NCBI GenBank assembly: GCA_937934465.1
Contig: CALGZO010000294.1
Coordinates: 1 to 7,920, forward strand
Source: an uncultured Fimbriimonadales bacterium
GTDB lineage: Bacteria > Armatimonadota > Fimbriimonadia > Fimbriimonadales > GBS-DC
DNA length: 7,920 nt
Direction of reading: 5' to 3'
Numbering within the stretch: the first letter of the stretch is position 1; each line of letters opens with the position of its first letter. This document shows positions 1 through 6,086 of this stretch, piece by piece. Below the pieces are notes generated by a model that saw only the letters and a program-made list of their open reading frames with translations, was not told where the DNA came from and did not search any database. The translations under genes and the position numbers were made by a program.

Positions 1-1019
1 TGTACGACATCCAAGCCATCCTCGACTCGTTTATCGTGATGCTGCTTCAGGACTTCGGGCTGGACACTGGCTCGATTCGCGTCCAATCGGTTAACCACGA
101 CATCACGGATTATCTGGGCGAGGTGCGTCACTTGTTCGCGGAGGCGATTGGTTCGGCGATTACCGCCAGCGATGAGATTTCGCACGCTTCGGGCACCTTG
201 CGCGAGACCACCGAGCAGGCGCAGTTGGCAGTGAGTCAGATTGCCTCCGCGATCGAGCAAGTGGCGCGGGCGACCACGCACCAAGCATCGCAAATCCATC
301 ACGCCGCCGAGTCGACGCGCACCCTGAACGAAGGCGTGCAGACCGTCTCCAAAGGCGTCGAGGAACAGGCGCAGGCAGTGCAACGCGCGACGCTTGCGAT
401 TGACCAAGTTGGCGGCAAAATCCGAGTCACCGCCGAAAAAGTGCGCATGATGGGCGAACACTCACAACGCATCGGTGAAATGATTGAGGTGGTGAACCAA
501 ATCGCGTTCCAGACGCACCTACTTGCGCTGAACGCGGCGATTGAAGCCGCACGAGCGGGCGAGGCGGGGCGCGGGTTCGCCGTCGTCGCCAAAGAGGTGC
601 AACAACTCGCCGAACGCTCCGCCCAATCCGCCAAGGATGTTAGCAACCTGGTGAACCAAATCCGCGCCGTCGTGTCCGACGCCGTGAACGCGATGGAGCA
701 ATCTACGCAGCAGTTCGAAAACGAGTTGGTAACCGCCGTGCGCGAGGTGAGCCAAATAGTGGAGCAGTATCGTGAGGTCGCGCGCAGTATGGCGCACAGC
801 GCAGAGCAGGTGCGTCAATCGATGGACGAGGTCGCCAGCTCGGGCGAGCAGACGAGCGCCGCCGCGCAGGAAGTGAGCGCATCGAGCCAAGAGCTCGCCG
901 CGCAAGCGCAAGAGGTTGCACGCTGGGCGAACGACCTGTACCAAATCGCCGAGCATCTGAGCCAAGCGCTCAGCGCGTTCCACCGCAAAGCCACAAACAA
1001 CGCAGCGCGCGCCGCCTAA
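1..1019 (+). CDS. Methyl-accepting chemotaxis protein, signalling domain (5' truncated by window edge)
   Basis: The reading frame is open from base 3, so the protein starts outside the window; the GTG at 36 is only the first start-like codon inside it. The visible part (about 338 residues) is almost entirely a long coiled coil typical of chemoreceptor signalling domains, which form antiparallel hairpins that bind CheW and CheA. The hairpin tip is unmistakable: IAFQTHLLALNAAIEAARAG, then GRGFAVVAKEV, encoded at about 498-599. The usual Asn in QTN is His here (codon 516-518). Gln/Glu-rich heptads on both arms may hold methylation sites, but I cannot assign them. No transmembrane segment or recognisable HAMP domain lies before the coil. 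The start of the visible part (YDIQAILDSFIVMLLQDF) looks like the last helix of a sensor domain whose type cannot be told. There is no CheR/CheB-binding pentapeptide at the C-terminus (ends NNAARAA). The family is certain; the stimulus is unknown. Confidence 0.93.
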   Translation, partial: YDIQAILDSFIVMLLQDFGLDTGSIRVQSVNHDITDYLGEVRHLFAEAIGSAITASDEISHASGTLRETTEQAQLAVSQIASAIEQVARATTHQASQIHHAAESTRTLNEGVQTVSKGVEEQAQAVQRATLAIDQVGGKIRVTAEKVRMMGEHSQRIGEMIEVVNQIAFQTHLLALNAAIEAARAGEAGRGFAVVAKEVQQLAERSAQSAKDVSNLVNQIRAVVSDAVNAMEQSTQQFENELVTAVREVSQIVEQYREVARSMAHSAEQVRQSMDEVASSGEQTSAAAQEVSASSQELAAQAQEVARWANDLYQIAEHLSQALSAFHRKATNNAARAA

Positions 1020-1045
1020 CCCAAGCAATTACGCCTACATCCTCA

Positions 1046-1074
1046 AGGTTCCCCCTACTGCGTAGGGGGAACCT
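1046..1074. terminator. Strong perfect hairpin downstream of the chemoreceptor gene
   Basis: A 13-bp perfect stem (arms 1046-1058 and 1062-1074) closes on the 3-nt loop TGC, beginning 26 bp after the chemoreceptor stop codon. It lies between two convergent genes, so it could stop transcription from either side. No run of T follows on either strand, so it is not a classical intrinsic terminator. It may instead protect mRNA 3' ends or be a dispersed palindrome. The fold is seen directly; the role is inferred. Confidence 0.55.
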
Positions 1075-1105
1075 GAAGACAGGAGTGCGCCTGCAACAGC
1101 ATAGT

Positions 1106-1129
1106 CGTCGGCGGGGACGCCGACGCTAC
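1106..1129 (-). repeat. REP-like palindrome, copy A (GTAG + 8-bp stem + tetraloop)
   Basis: On the minus strand this reads GTAG (1129-1126), then CGTCGGCG, loop TCCC, then CGCCGACG. The stem is a perfect 8 bp (1106-1113 with 1118-1125). A GTAG tetranucleotide directly 5' of a small palindrome is the hallmark of REP elements mobilised by RAYT-type transposases. It sits 32 bp from copy B in the same orientation, so the two form a tandem doublet. In RNA it would also fold between the two convergent genes. Confidence 0.5.
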
Positions 1130-1137
1130 ATTCGTGG

Positions 1138-1161
1138 CACGGACAAGAATGTCCGTGCTAC
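1138..1161 (-). repeat. REP-like palindrome, copy B (inverted twin of the copy at the right edge)
   Basis: On the minus strand this reads GTAG (1161-1158), CACGGACA, loop TTCT, TGTCCGTG. The core stem is 8 bp; on the plus strand, pairing extends outward to about 1132/1163 with one G-T wobble. The 26 bases at 1137-1162 match 7894-7919 exactly in inverse orientation. It ends a few bases after the ndk stop codon, so it would form a 3' stem-loop on ndk mRNA. Layout and loop composition match copy A, while the stem bases differ mostly by transitions. Confidence 0.6.
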
Positions 1162-1167
1162 GAGGGG

Positions 1168-1587
1168 CTACTCTATCAGCTCTTCGGGCGTGAACCACAA
1201 GTTCAACTCATACGCCGCCGCTTCGGGGTCGGACGAGCCGTGGATGATGTTCTGCTCGATGTCCAAGCCGAAATCGCCGCGTATCGTGCCAGGCGCAGCG
1301 TTGGCAGGGTTCGTCGCGCCCATCATCTGACGGGTCACCTCAATCGCGTTCGGACACTCCAGCACCATCGCCACGACAGGACCCGAGGTGATGAAGTTCA
1401 CGACGCTCTCAAAAAACGGCTTGTCGCGATGCACGGCGTAGTGCTGCTCGGCGAGCTCGCGTGTGGGCTGCACCATCTTCAAGCCAACAATACGAATGCC
1501 GCGCCGTTCGAACCGCTGAATAATCTCTCCGACTAACCCACGGCGCACGCCGTCGGGCTTAACAAAAATCAGAGTGCGTGTGGTCAT
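1168..1587 (-). CDS. ndk: Nucleoside diphosphate kinase
   Basis: This cytosolic enzyme moves the gamma-phosphate of ATP to other nucleoside diphosphates through a phosphohistidine intermediate, keeping NTP and dNTP pools balanced. The protein is 139 residues, the usual bacterial length. It starts MTTRTLIFVKPDGVRRG and contains the active-site stretch NIIHGS with catalytic His116. The other expected nucleotide-binding and catalytic positions are present: Lys10, Tyr50, Phe58, Arg86, Thr92, Arg103, Asn113 and Glu127. The residues after HGS are SD rather than the common DS, a minor variant. The start at 1587 is chosen over an in-frame ATG at 1626 because AAGGAGG (1593-1599) lies 5 nt upstream and the N-terminus then matches the family. 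The gene faces the chemoreceptor gene and diverges from the beta-helix gene, so it is probably transcribed alone from the TATAAT at 1640-1645. Confidence 0.98.
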   Translation of the reverse strand: MTTRTLIFVKPDGVRRGLVGEIIQRFERRGIRIVGLKMVQPTRELAEQHYAVHRDKPFFESVVNFITSGPVVAMVLECPNAIEVTRQMMGATNPANAAPGTIRGDFGLDIEQNIIHGSSDPEAAAYELNLWFTPEELIE

Positions 1588-1639
1588 ATATGCCTCCTTA
1601 TTCGATTCATGCTCTCTAAGGCGCACGAAGCGCAGGCGA

Positions 1640-1645
1640 ATTATA
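1640..1645 (-). promoter_or_regulatory. Probable -10 element for ndk
   Basis: The minus strand reads an exact TATAAT here, 52 bp before the ndk start codon, in the 83-bp divergent gap. This would give a leader of roughly 45 nt carrying the AAGGAGG ribosome-binding site. No good TTGACA-like -35 is seen 16-18 bp upstream, so the call rests on the -10 alone. Confidence 0.45.
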
Positions 1646-1670
1646 CCAGTGCGCAGGGTACACTTTGCTC

Positions 1671-2786
1671 ATGGTGCGCGTGGTACGCACACAGGCGGAG
1701 TTCCACGACGCTATGCGCAAGGCGCAGCCAGGCGACTGGATACAGATCGATGCGCCTGAGTTGGCGGGCGGGCTGTATGTGGAAGGCGTATCGGGTACAT
1801 CCAACCAGCCGATACGCCTAAGCGCACGCAATCCCCAACGCCCTGCCGTCATTCGTGGGGGCAGTCGGGGCATCCAACTCAGCCGATGCGCACACTGGCA
1901 CATTAGCGACCTGCGCTTCGAGGGGCAGACTGCCCACTGCCTCAACATCGACGACGGCGGCGTGCGCACGCGACCTGTGAACGGAATCGTCCTCAGCCGA
2001 CTGGAGCTGCGCCACGCAGGCACGCAGGGCAACACAGAAGCCATCAAACTCTCCGGGCTGACCGAGTTCACTCTCGAAGCGTGCCGCATTCACAACTGGG
2101 GACGCGAGGGTCAAGGCGTCGATATCGTGGGCTGTCATCACGGGCAGATACGCGACTGCTGGCTCCGCGCACGCGACGATTGGGGCGTCGGCGTCCAGAC
2201 AAAAGGCGGCTCGAGCCAGATTCAGATTGTGCGCTGTCGGTTCGAATACGCGGGTAGACGCGCAATTAACATCGGCGGCAGCACAGGGTTGGAATACTTC
2301 CGCCCGCCGCTCGAATCGGGCAAGACACACGCCGAAGCGCGAGCCATCACGGTCGAGCGTTGCGAGTTCATCGGCTCCGAAGCGCCGATTGCCTTCGTGG
2401 GCGTGGACGGCGCGCTGGCGCAATACAACACTTTCTATATGCCGACGCGCTGGATCCTGCGCATCTTACAGGAGACCACCCATGCAGGGTTTGCGCCGTC
2501 GCGGGGCGGCGTGTTTCGGCGCAATATCGTCGTGTTCCACTCGGCGCGTTGGGCGTCGGGCGGCGTGAATGTCGGCGCGAACACCGCGCCCGAAACCTTC
2601 CGATTCCAAGAGAACTGGTGGTATTGCGCGGACAATCCAAGCCGTAGCCAGCCGCGCTTGCCCGCGCCTGAGACGGACGGCGTGTACGGGCGCGACCCGC
2701 GCCTGCGCGACCCCGAATCAGGCGATTTGCGCTGTGCGCCCGATAGTCCCGCCCGCGACTACGGCGCATGCTACAATTCCCGTTAG
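1671..2786 (+). CDS. Right-handed parallel beta-helix repeat protein, function unknown
   Basis: The product is 371 residues with the repetitive beta-strand and turn pattern of right-handed beta-helix proteins such as pectate lyase or PL6-like folds. The N-terminal part matches the PL6/chondroitinase-B style opening: an Ala-rich helix then AQPGDWIQI (18-26), GTSNQPIRLSA (42-52) and a strand ladder with RGIQLSRCAHWHISDLRFEG. The central coils include WGVGVQTKGGSSQIQIVRCR (171-190) and RRAINIGGSTGLEYF (196-210). There is no signal peptide or membrane segment, which is odd for a polysaccharide-acting fold, so a lyase role is unproven. Ten cysteines are scattered through it. The start is uncertain: ATG 1671 is preferred, with TACACT (1659-1664) ending 6 bp before it, but TTG 1665 would have AGGG at better spacing. 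The stop is 2 bp before the radA ATG, implying cotranscription. The fold is fairly certain; the function is not. Confidence 0.85.
   Translation: MVRVVRTQAEFHDAMRKAQPGDWIQIDAPELAGGLYVEGVSGTSNQPIRLSARNPQRPAVIRGGSRGIQLSRCAHWHISDLRFEGQTAHCLNIDDGGVRTRPVNGIVLSRLELRHAGTQGNTEAIKLSGLTEFTLEACRIHNWGREGQGVDIVGCHHGQIRDCWLRARDDWGVGVQTKGGSSQIQIVRCRFEYAGRRAINIGGSTGLEYFRPPLESGKTHAEARAITVERCEFIGSEAPIAFVGVDGALAQYNTFYMPTRWILRILQETTHAGFAPSRGGVFRRNIVVFHSARWASGGVNVGANTAPETFRFQENWWYCADNPSRSQPRLPAPETDGVYGRDPRLRDPESGDLRCAPDSPARDYGACYNSR
2772..2777 (+). promoter_or_regulatory. Possible -10 element (TACAAT) just before radA
   Basis: TACAAT lies inside the last codons of the beta-helix gene and ends 11 bp before the radA ATG at 2789. 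If used, it would give a message with a leader of only a few bases, consistent with the absence of a Shine-Dalgarno site there. No -35 match is seen. It could equally be chance within coding sequence. Confidence 0.25.
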
Positions 2787-2788
2787 CT

Positions 2789-4219
2789 ATGCCCCGAACG
2801 CGCGTGCAGTATGTCTGTTCAGAATGCGGCTACAGCGCGCCCCGTTGGATGGGTCAGTGCCCTGAATGTGGCGCGTGGAACACGCTGCAAGAGGAAGCCG
2901 TCGCCCCTGCGCGACCCGCTTCGTCCGCCCGCGCTTCTGCGCGTCCAACTCCGACCGCCGTACACGCGCAGCCGATTGCGCACCTCAGCGAAACCGCCGA
3001 GACGCGCCTGCCCACAGGCATCGACGAGTTCGACCGCGTGCTGGGCGGCGGGGTTGTGCCCGGCTCGCTCATCTTGCTGGGCGGCGAACCCGGTATCGGC
3101 AAAAGCACGCTGCTACTCCAAGCGGCGCACGGACTCGCGCAGCACGGCGTGGTGGTCTACCTCACTGGCGAGGAGTCGCTGCGCCAGCTGCAGATGCGCG
3201 CCCGACGCCTGAACACGCTCGCCCCGAACCTCCGCGCCGTCGCCGCCGCCGAGCTGGAGACCGTACTAAGCGTGCTGCACGCCGAGCAACCCGCCGTCGC
3301 GGTCATCGACTCGGTGCAGACGCTCTACACCGCCTCGTTAGACAACCCGCCCGGCACGGTCTCGCAAATTCGCGCCTGCGCCGCCGCGCTGCAGCAAATC
3401 GCCAAAGAGCAGGAGATTGCGCTGCTGCTCATCGGGCATGTCACCAAAGAGGGCGCAATCGCAGGTCCCAAAGTGCTGGAGCATCTGGTGGATGTGGTGC
3501 TATACTTTGAGGGCGACCCGCAGGGGCTGTTCCGTGTGCTGCGCGCGAGCAAGAACCGCTTCGGCGCGACGGACGAGATTGGCGTGTTCGATATGCAGTC
3601 GGAGGGGCTGGTGGCTGTGCCGAACCCTTCGGAGCGACTGCTTGCCGAGCGTGCTGCGGACGCGCCCGGCTCGGTGGTGTTCCCGCTTTTGGAAGGTAGC
3701 CGCGCGATGTTAGTGGAGATTCAAGCACTCACGACGCCCTCGTTCCTGAACACGCCGCGCCGCGTGATAACGGGGCTGGGCTACGAACGGGTGAGCTTGG
3801 TGCTGGCGGTGATGGAGAAACGGTTGGGGATGCGGATGCTCTCGCATGATGTGTTTGTGAACGCGGCGGGGGGCGTTCGGGTGTTCGAGCCTGCCGCCGA
3901 TTTAGCCGTGCTGATTGCGGTGGCGTCGGCGATGCGCAACACGCCGTTGCGCCCCGACTTGGTGGTGTTCGGCGAGGTGGGGTTAGGGGGCGAGGTGCGT
4001 GGGGTTCCGCGACTGGAGGCGCGCCTGCAAGAAGCGGCGCGATTGGGCTTCCAGCACGCGATTGTACCGCGCAGCAACCTCCAACGCCCGCACGACCGCC
4101 TGCCGCTATCGGCGTTGCCAGCGCGTACCGTGCAGGAAGCGGTAGGTCTTGCGCTCGGCGCACGACGCGAGCCGCGCCGTCGCGACGAATCTTCCCCATT
4201 TGAGGACGCCGAGCCTTAA
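2789..4219 (+). CDS. radA: DNA repair protein RadA (Sms)
   Basis: RadA is a RecA-like ATPase and branch-migration helicase that processes recombination intermediates during DNA repair. All family parts are present in the 476-residue product. A four-cysteine zinc finger (CSEC and CPEC; Cys10, 13, 24, 27) is followed by a Pro/Ala-rich linker. The RecA-like core has Walker A GEPGIGKST (99-107), a Walker B strand ending AVIDSVQT (171-178) and the RadA-specific KNRFG motif (255-259). The C-terminal Lon-protease-like domain runs from about residue 285 to 455. The start at 2789 gives MPRTRVQYVCSECG, matching the usual N-terminus; an in-frame ATG at 2768 would add seven unlikely residues. No Shine-Dalgarno site is seen, so translation may be coupled to the beta-helix gene 2 bp upstream or start on a very short leader. 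The gene ends at the hairpin at 4221-4255. Confidence 0.98.
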   Translation: MPRTRVQYVCSECGYSAPRWMGQCPECGAWNTLQEEAVAPARPASSARASARPTPTAVHAQPIAHLSETAETRLPTGIDEFDRVLGGGVVPGSLILLGGEPGIGKSTLLLQAAHGLAQHGVVVYLTGEESLRQLQMRARRLNTLAPNLRAVAAAELETVLSVLHAEQPAVAVIDSVQTLYTASLDNPPGTVSQIRACAAALQQIAKEQEIALLLIGHVTKEGAIAGPKVLEHLVDVVLYFEGDPQGLFRVLRASKNRFGATDEIGVFDMQSEGLVAVPNPSERLLAERAADAPGSVVFPLLEGSRAMLVEIQALTTPSFLNTPRRVITGLGYERVSLVLAVMEKRLGMRMLSHDVFVNAAGGVRVFEPAADLAVLIAVASAMRNTPLRPDLVVFGEVGLGGEVRGVPRLEARLQEAARLGFQHAIVPRSNLQRPHDRLPLSALPARTVQEAVGLALGARREPRRRDESSPFEDAEP

Positions 4220-4220
4220 A

Positions 4221-4255
4221 CAGAGCCGCCCTCCCTTGCAGGAGGGCGTACTCTG
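4221..4255. terminator. Bidirectional hairpin terminator between radA and the LTxxQ gene
   Basis: The inner stem of 8 bp (4227-4234 with 4241-4248, loop CTTGCA) is extended by an outer 5-bp stem, CAGAG (4221-4225) with CTCTG (4251-4255), across a small internal loop. It begins one base after the radA stop codon. It also lies downstream of the opposing gene; reading that strand, a short TTT follows the hairpin. Its position between convergent genes supports termination on both sides. Confidence 0.65.
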
Positions 4256-4285
4256 CCGGTGTTCGCTTGAGGAGGTAAGCCTTGC

Positions 4286-5041
4286 TTAGTTGCCGAATCC
4301 GCGTCCGCCGCCGAAGCCGCTGCCGCCGCCGCGCGGCGCGCCCTGTGCGCCGCCGCGTCCGCCGCCCCACAGCATCGGGCGACCGCCCTCAAACTGGAAC
4401 GGCTTGCCCTGCATCTGCTGCCACTGCTGACGCTGGGCGGGGGTCAGCACTTCCAGCATCTGCTTCTCCATCTGCTCGCGCAACTGCTGCAGGTTCTGAC
4501 CGCCCTGACCGAAGCCGCCGCCCTGAAACTGCTCGCGCAGCTGCTGCATCTGCTGCATCACGATACCCTGCAGACGCGAACGCTGCTCTTGGGTGAGTTT
4601 GAGTTCGTTCGCCACATCCTCTTGCAAGAACGCGCTCGGTCCCATCGCCTGCAGCTCAATCTCGCGCAGTCGCTTCTTCTGCGACTCGTTCAACACGCTG
4701 GTCGGGTCGTTCTTCTGCCACAGCTCTTGCATCTTCTGGCGTCGCTCTTGGGGGGGCAGGTTGCGCAGTTCCTGCATCGCGGCGCGCTGGTTCTCCTGCA
4801 TCTGGCGGATTTGGTTCTTCTGTTGCTCGGTCAGGTTCAACTCGCGCTGCACATCGGCTCGCTGGAGCAGCATGCCCGACATCATGCCCGCGCCGCCCAT
4901 CATCATACCGAAGCCCTGTCCGCGCGGTCCCTGTCCGCCCTGCCCGCGTTGCTGCCCGAAGCCGCTCTGGGCGAACGCGCCGCCCACTAACGCCACGGCG
5001 AAAATGCTTACGGCAATCCATCGAAGTGTCATAGTCGTCAT
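4286..5041 (-). CDS. Secreted LTxxQ-motif (Spy/CpxP-like) protein with Gly/Arg-rich tail
   Basis: The product is 251 residues. It opens with a signal peptide: Arg7, a hydrophobic stretch at about 8-22, and a likely cut after AFA (22-24). It should therefore be exported to the periplasm or envelope. A Gly/Gln-rich segment (27-55) leads into an alpha-helical, Gln/Arg-rich body with LTxxQ-type motifs: LTEQQ (70-74), LNESQ (117-121), LTQEQ (149-153) and LTPAQ (199-203). These resemble the Spy/CpxP family of ATP-independent periplasmic chaperones and metal-stress proteins. The spacing suggests an internal duplication of about 80 residues. The tail (about 218-251) is Gly- and Arg-rich. The start at 5041 is chosen because AGGTGG (5048-5053) lies 6 nt upstream; ATG 5032 is an alternative, and ATG 5098 is less likely because its extension precedes the signal peptide. 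The client or signal is unknown. The family is fairly sure; chaperone activity is inferred. Confidence 0.88.
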   Translation of the reverse strand: MTTMTLRWIAVSIFAVALVGGAFAQSGFGQQRGQGGQGPRGQGFGMMMGGAGMMSGMLLQRADVQRELNLTEQQKNQIRQMQENQRAAMQELRNLPPQERRQKMQELWQKNDPTSVLNESQKKRLREIELQAMGPSAFLQEDVANELKLTQEQRSRLQGIVMQQMQQLREQFQGGGFGQGGQNLQQLREQMEKQMLEVLTPAQRQQWQQMQGKPFQFEGGRPMLWGGGRGGAQGAPRGGGSGFGGGRGFGN

Positions 5042-5084
5042 CAGCCTCCACCTGCCTTCGACGCCAAAAAAGCGGGGATGTTCA

Positions 5085-5105
5085 CTCCTGCAGCCCAAGC
5101 AGGAG
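5085..5105. other. Inverted repeat in the divergent LTxxQ/purC control region
   Basis: CTCCTGC (5085-5091) and GCAGGAG (5099-5105) form a 7-bp perfect inverted repeat with a 7-base spacer. It sits in the 94-bp gap between two divergent genes, so it could be an operator or an mRNA leader hairpin. A weak plus-strand promoter may overlap it: TTCACT (5081-5086), a 16-bp gap, then GAGAAT (5103-5108). Nothing else marks the purC leader; no Shine-Dalgarno site lies near the purC ATG. Confidence 0.3.
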
Positions 5106-5135
5106 AATGCGCCACGCGCTCGAATCCCACACTCG

Positions 5136-6086
5136 ATGGCTCCGCTGTTTGAGACTCAGTTGCCGCTGCCGTTGCATGCGCGGGGCAAGGTGCGTGACCT
5201 CTATCGGGTGGGCGAGCAACTGCTCATCGTTGCGACCGATCGGCTCTCGGCGTTCGATGTGGTGTTGCCGACGCCAATCCCCGACAAGGGGCGCGTCCTC
5301 ACGCAGCTCAGCGCGTTTTGGCTACGCAAGTTTGAGGCGTGGATGCCGCACCATATGGTGAGCATAGAGTGGGCGGCGATTGCCGATGCGCTGCGCGAGT
5401 CAGGCGTCGCCGACCCCGACGCATATCGCGAGCAGTTGGAGGGGCGCACGATGTTGGCGCGTCGCGCGACGCCGTTCCCCATCGAGTGCGTGGCGCGGGG
5501 CTACATCGCAGGGTCGCTATGGAAGGAGTATCGCGCAGCAGGGGGCGAGCAAGCCGACGCGCCGATTACCCTGCACGGCGTCTCGCTCCCGCCGCGCCTG
5601 CGCGAGTCGGACGCGCTGCCCGAACCTGTCTTCACGCCCGCCACAAAAGCCCACACAGGGCACGACGAGAACATCAGCTTCGAGCAGGCGTGCGCACGAA
5701 TCGGCGTGGAGACAGCGGCGCGACTGCGCGACTACACCATGCGCCTCTACCAAGAGGCGCACGCCTACGCTCGCACGCAGGGCATTCTGCTCGCCGACGC
5801 CAAGTTCGAGTTCGGCGTCGACGCGCAGGGGCACATCATACTCATCGACGAGGCGCTGACGCCCGATTCGTCGCGCTTTTGGGACGCAGCGCACTACGCG
5901 CCTGGCAAGCCCCAGCCGAGCTTCGACAAGCAGTTCGTGCGCGACTACTTGGAATCTATCGGATGGAACAAGCAGCCGCCTGCGCCGGCGTTGCCCGAAT
6001 CGATAGTAGCGCAGACGGCGGCGCGGTATCGCGAGGCGTTGCGTCGGCTGACGCAGGCTCAGCTGCGCGGCGAGATGACCACATAG
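5136..6086 (+). CDS. purC: Phosphoribosylaminoimidazole-succinocarboxamide (SAICAR) synthase
   Basis: PurC joins CAIR and aspartate using ATP to make SAICAR in de novo purine synthesis. The 316-residue product belongs to the longer form of the family (about 300 residues, as in yeast Ade1), not the roughly 240-residue E. coli type. Key stretches are GKVRDLY (17-23), ATDRLSAFDVVLPTPIPDKG (33-52), ECVARGYIAGS (117-127), TPATKAHTGHDE (167-178), DAKFEFG (221-227) and DEALTPDSSRFW (238-249). The domain is complete with no break. The ATG at 5136 is the natural start. The frame stays open for about 180 codons upstream, but that stretch is antisense to the LTxxQ gene and does not resemble PurC. No Shine-Dalgarno site is close; the nearest AGGAG is 30 bp away inside an inverted repeat. 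The last 28 bp overlap the end of khpB on the other strand. No other pur gene is in the window. Confidence 0.97.
   Translation: MAPLFETQLPLPLHARGKVRDLYRVGEQLLIVATDRLSAFDVVLPTPIPDKGRVLTQLSAFWLRKFEAWMPHHMVSIEWAAIADALRESGVADPDAYREQLEGRTMLARRATPFPIECVARGYIAGSLWKEYRAAGGEQADAPITLHGVSLPPRLRESDALPEPVFTPATKAHTGHDENISFEQACARIGVETAARLRDYTMRLYQEAHAYARTQGILLADAKFEFGVDAQGHIILIDEALTPDSSRFWDAAHYAPGKPQPSFDKQFVRDYLESIGWNKQPPAPALPESIVAQTAARYREALRRLTQAQLRGEMTT

Noticed and set aside
519..1028. Minus-strand open frame of 169 codons opposite the chemoreceptor gene.
   Set aside because: The plus-strand frame is an unmistakable coiled-coil signalling domain; the antisense product is Leu/Arg/His-rich with no recognisable feature.
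1046..1074. The 13-bp hairpin as another member of the GTAG-headed palindrome family.
   Set aside because: GTAG occurs inside the stem next to the loop rather than before a hairpin, so the architecture differs from the three REP-like copies.
1106..1161. CRISPR array suggested by two similar palindromic units 32 bp apart.
   Set aside because: There are only two units, their stems differ in sequence, and there is no unique-spacer structure or nearby cas gene.
5101..5105. AGGAG as the purC ribosome-binding site.
   Set aside because: It is 30 bp from the ATG with no in-frame start codon at suitable spacing, and it forms one arm of an inverted repeat.
4593..5135. Open frame continuous with purC that would add about 180 N-terminal residues.
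   Set aside because: It is mostly antisense to the LTxxQ gene, is rich in Ser/Cys/Arg as shadow frames are here, and does not resemble SAICAR synthase. PurC homology begins just after the ATG at 5136.
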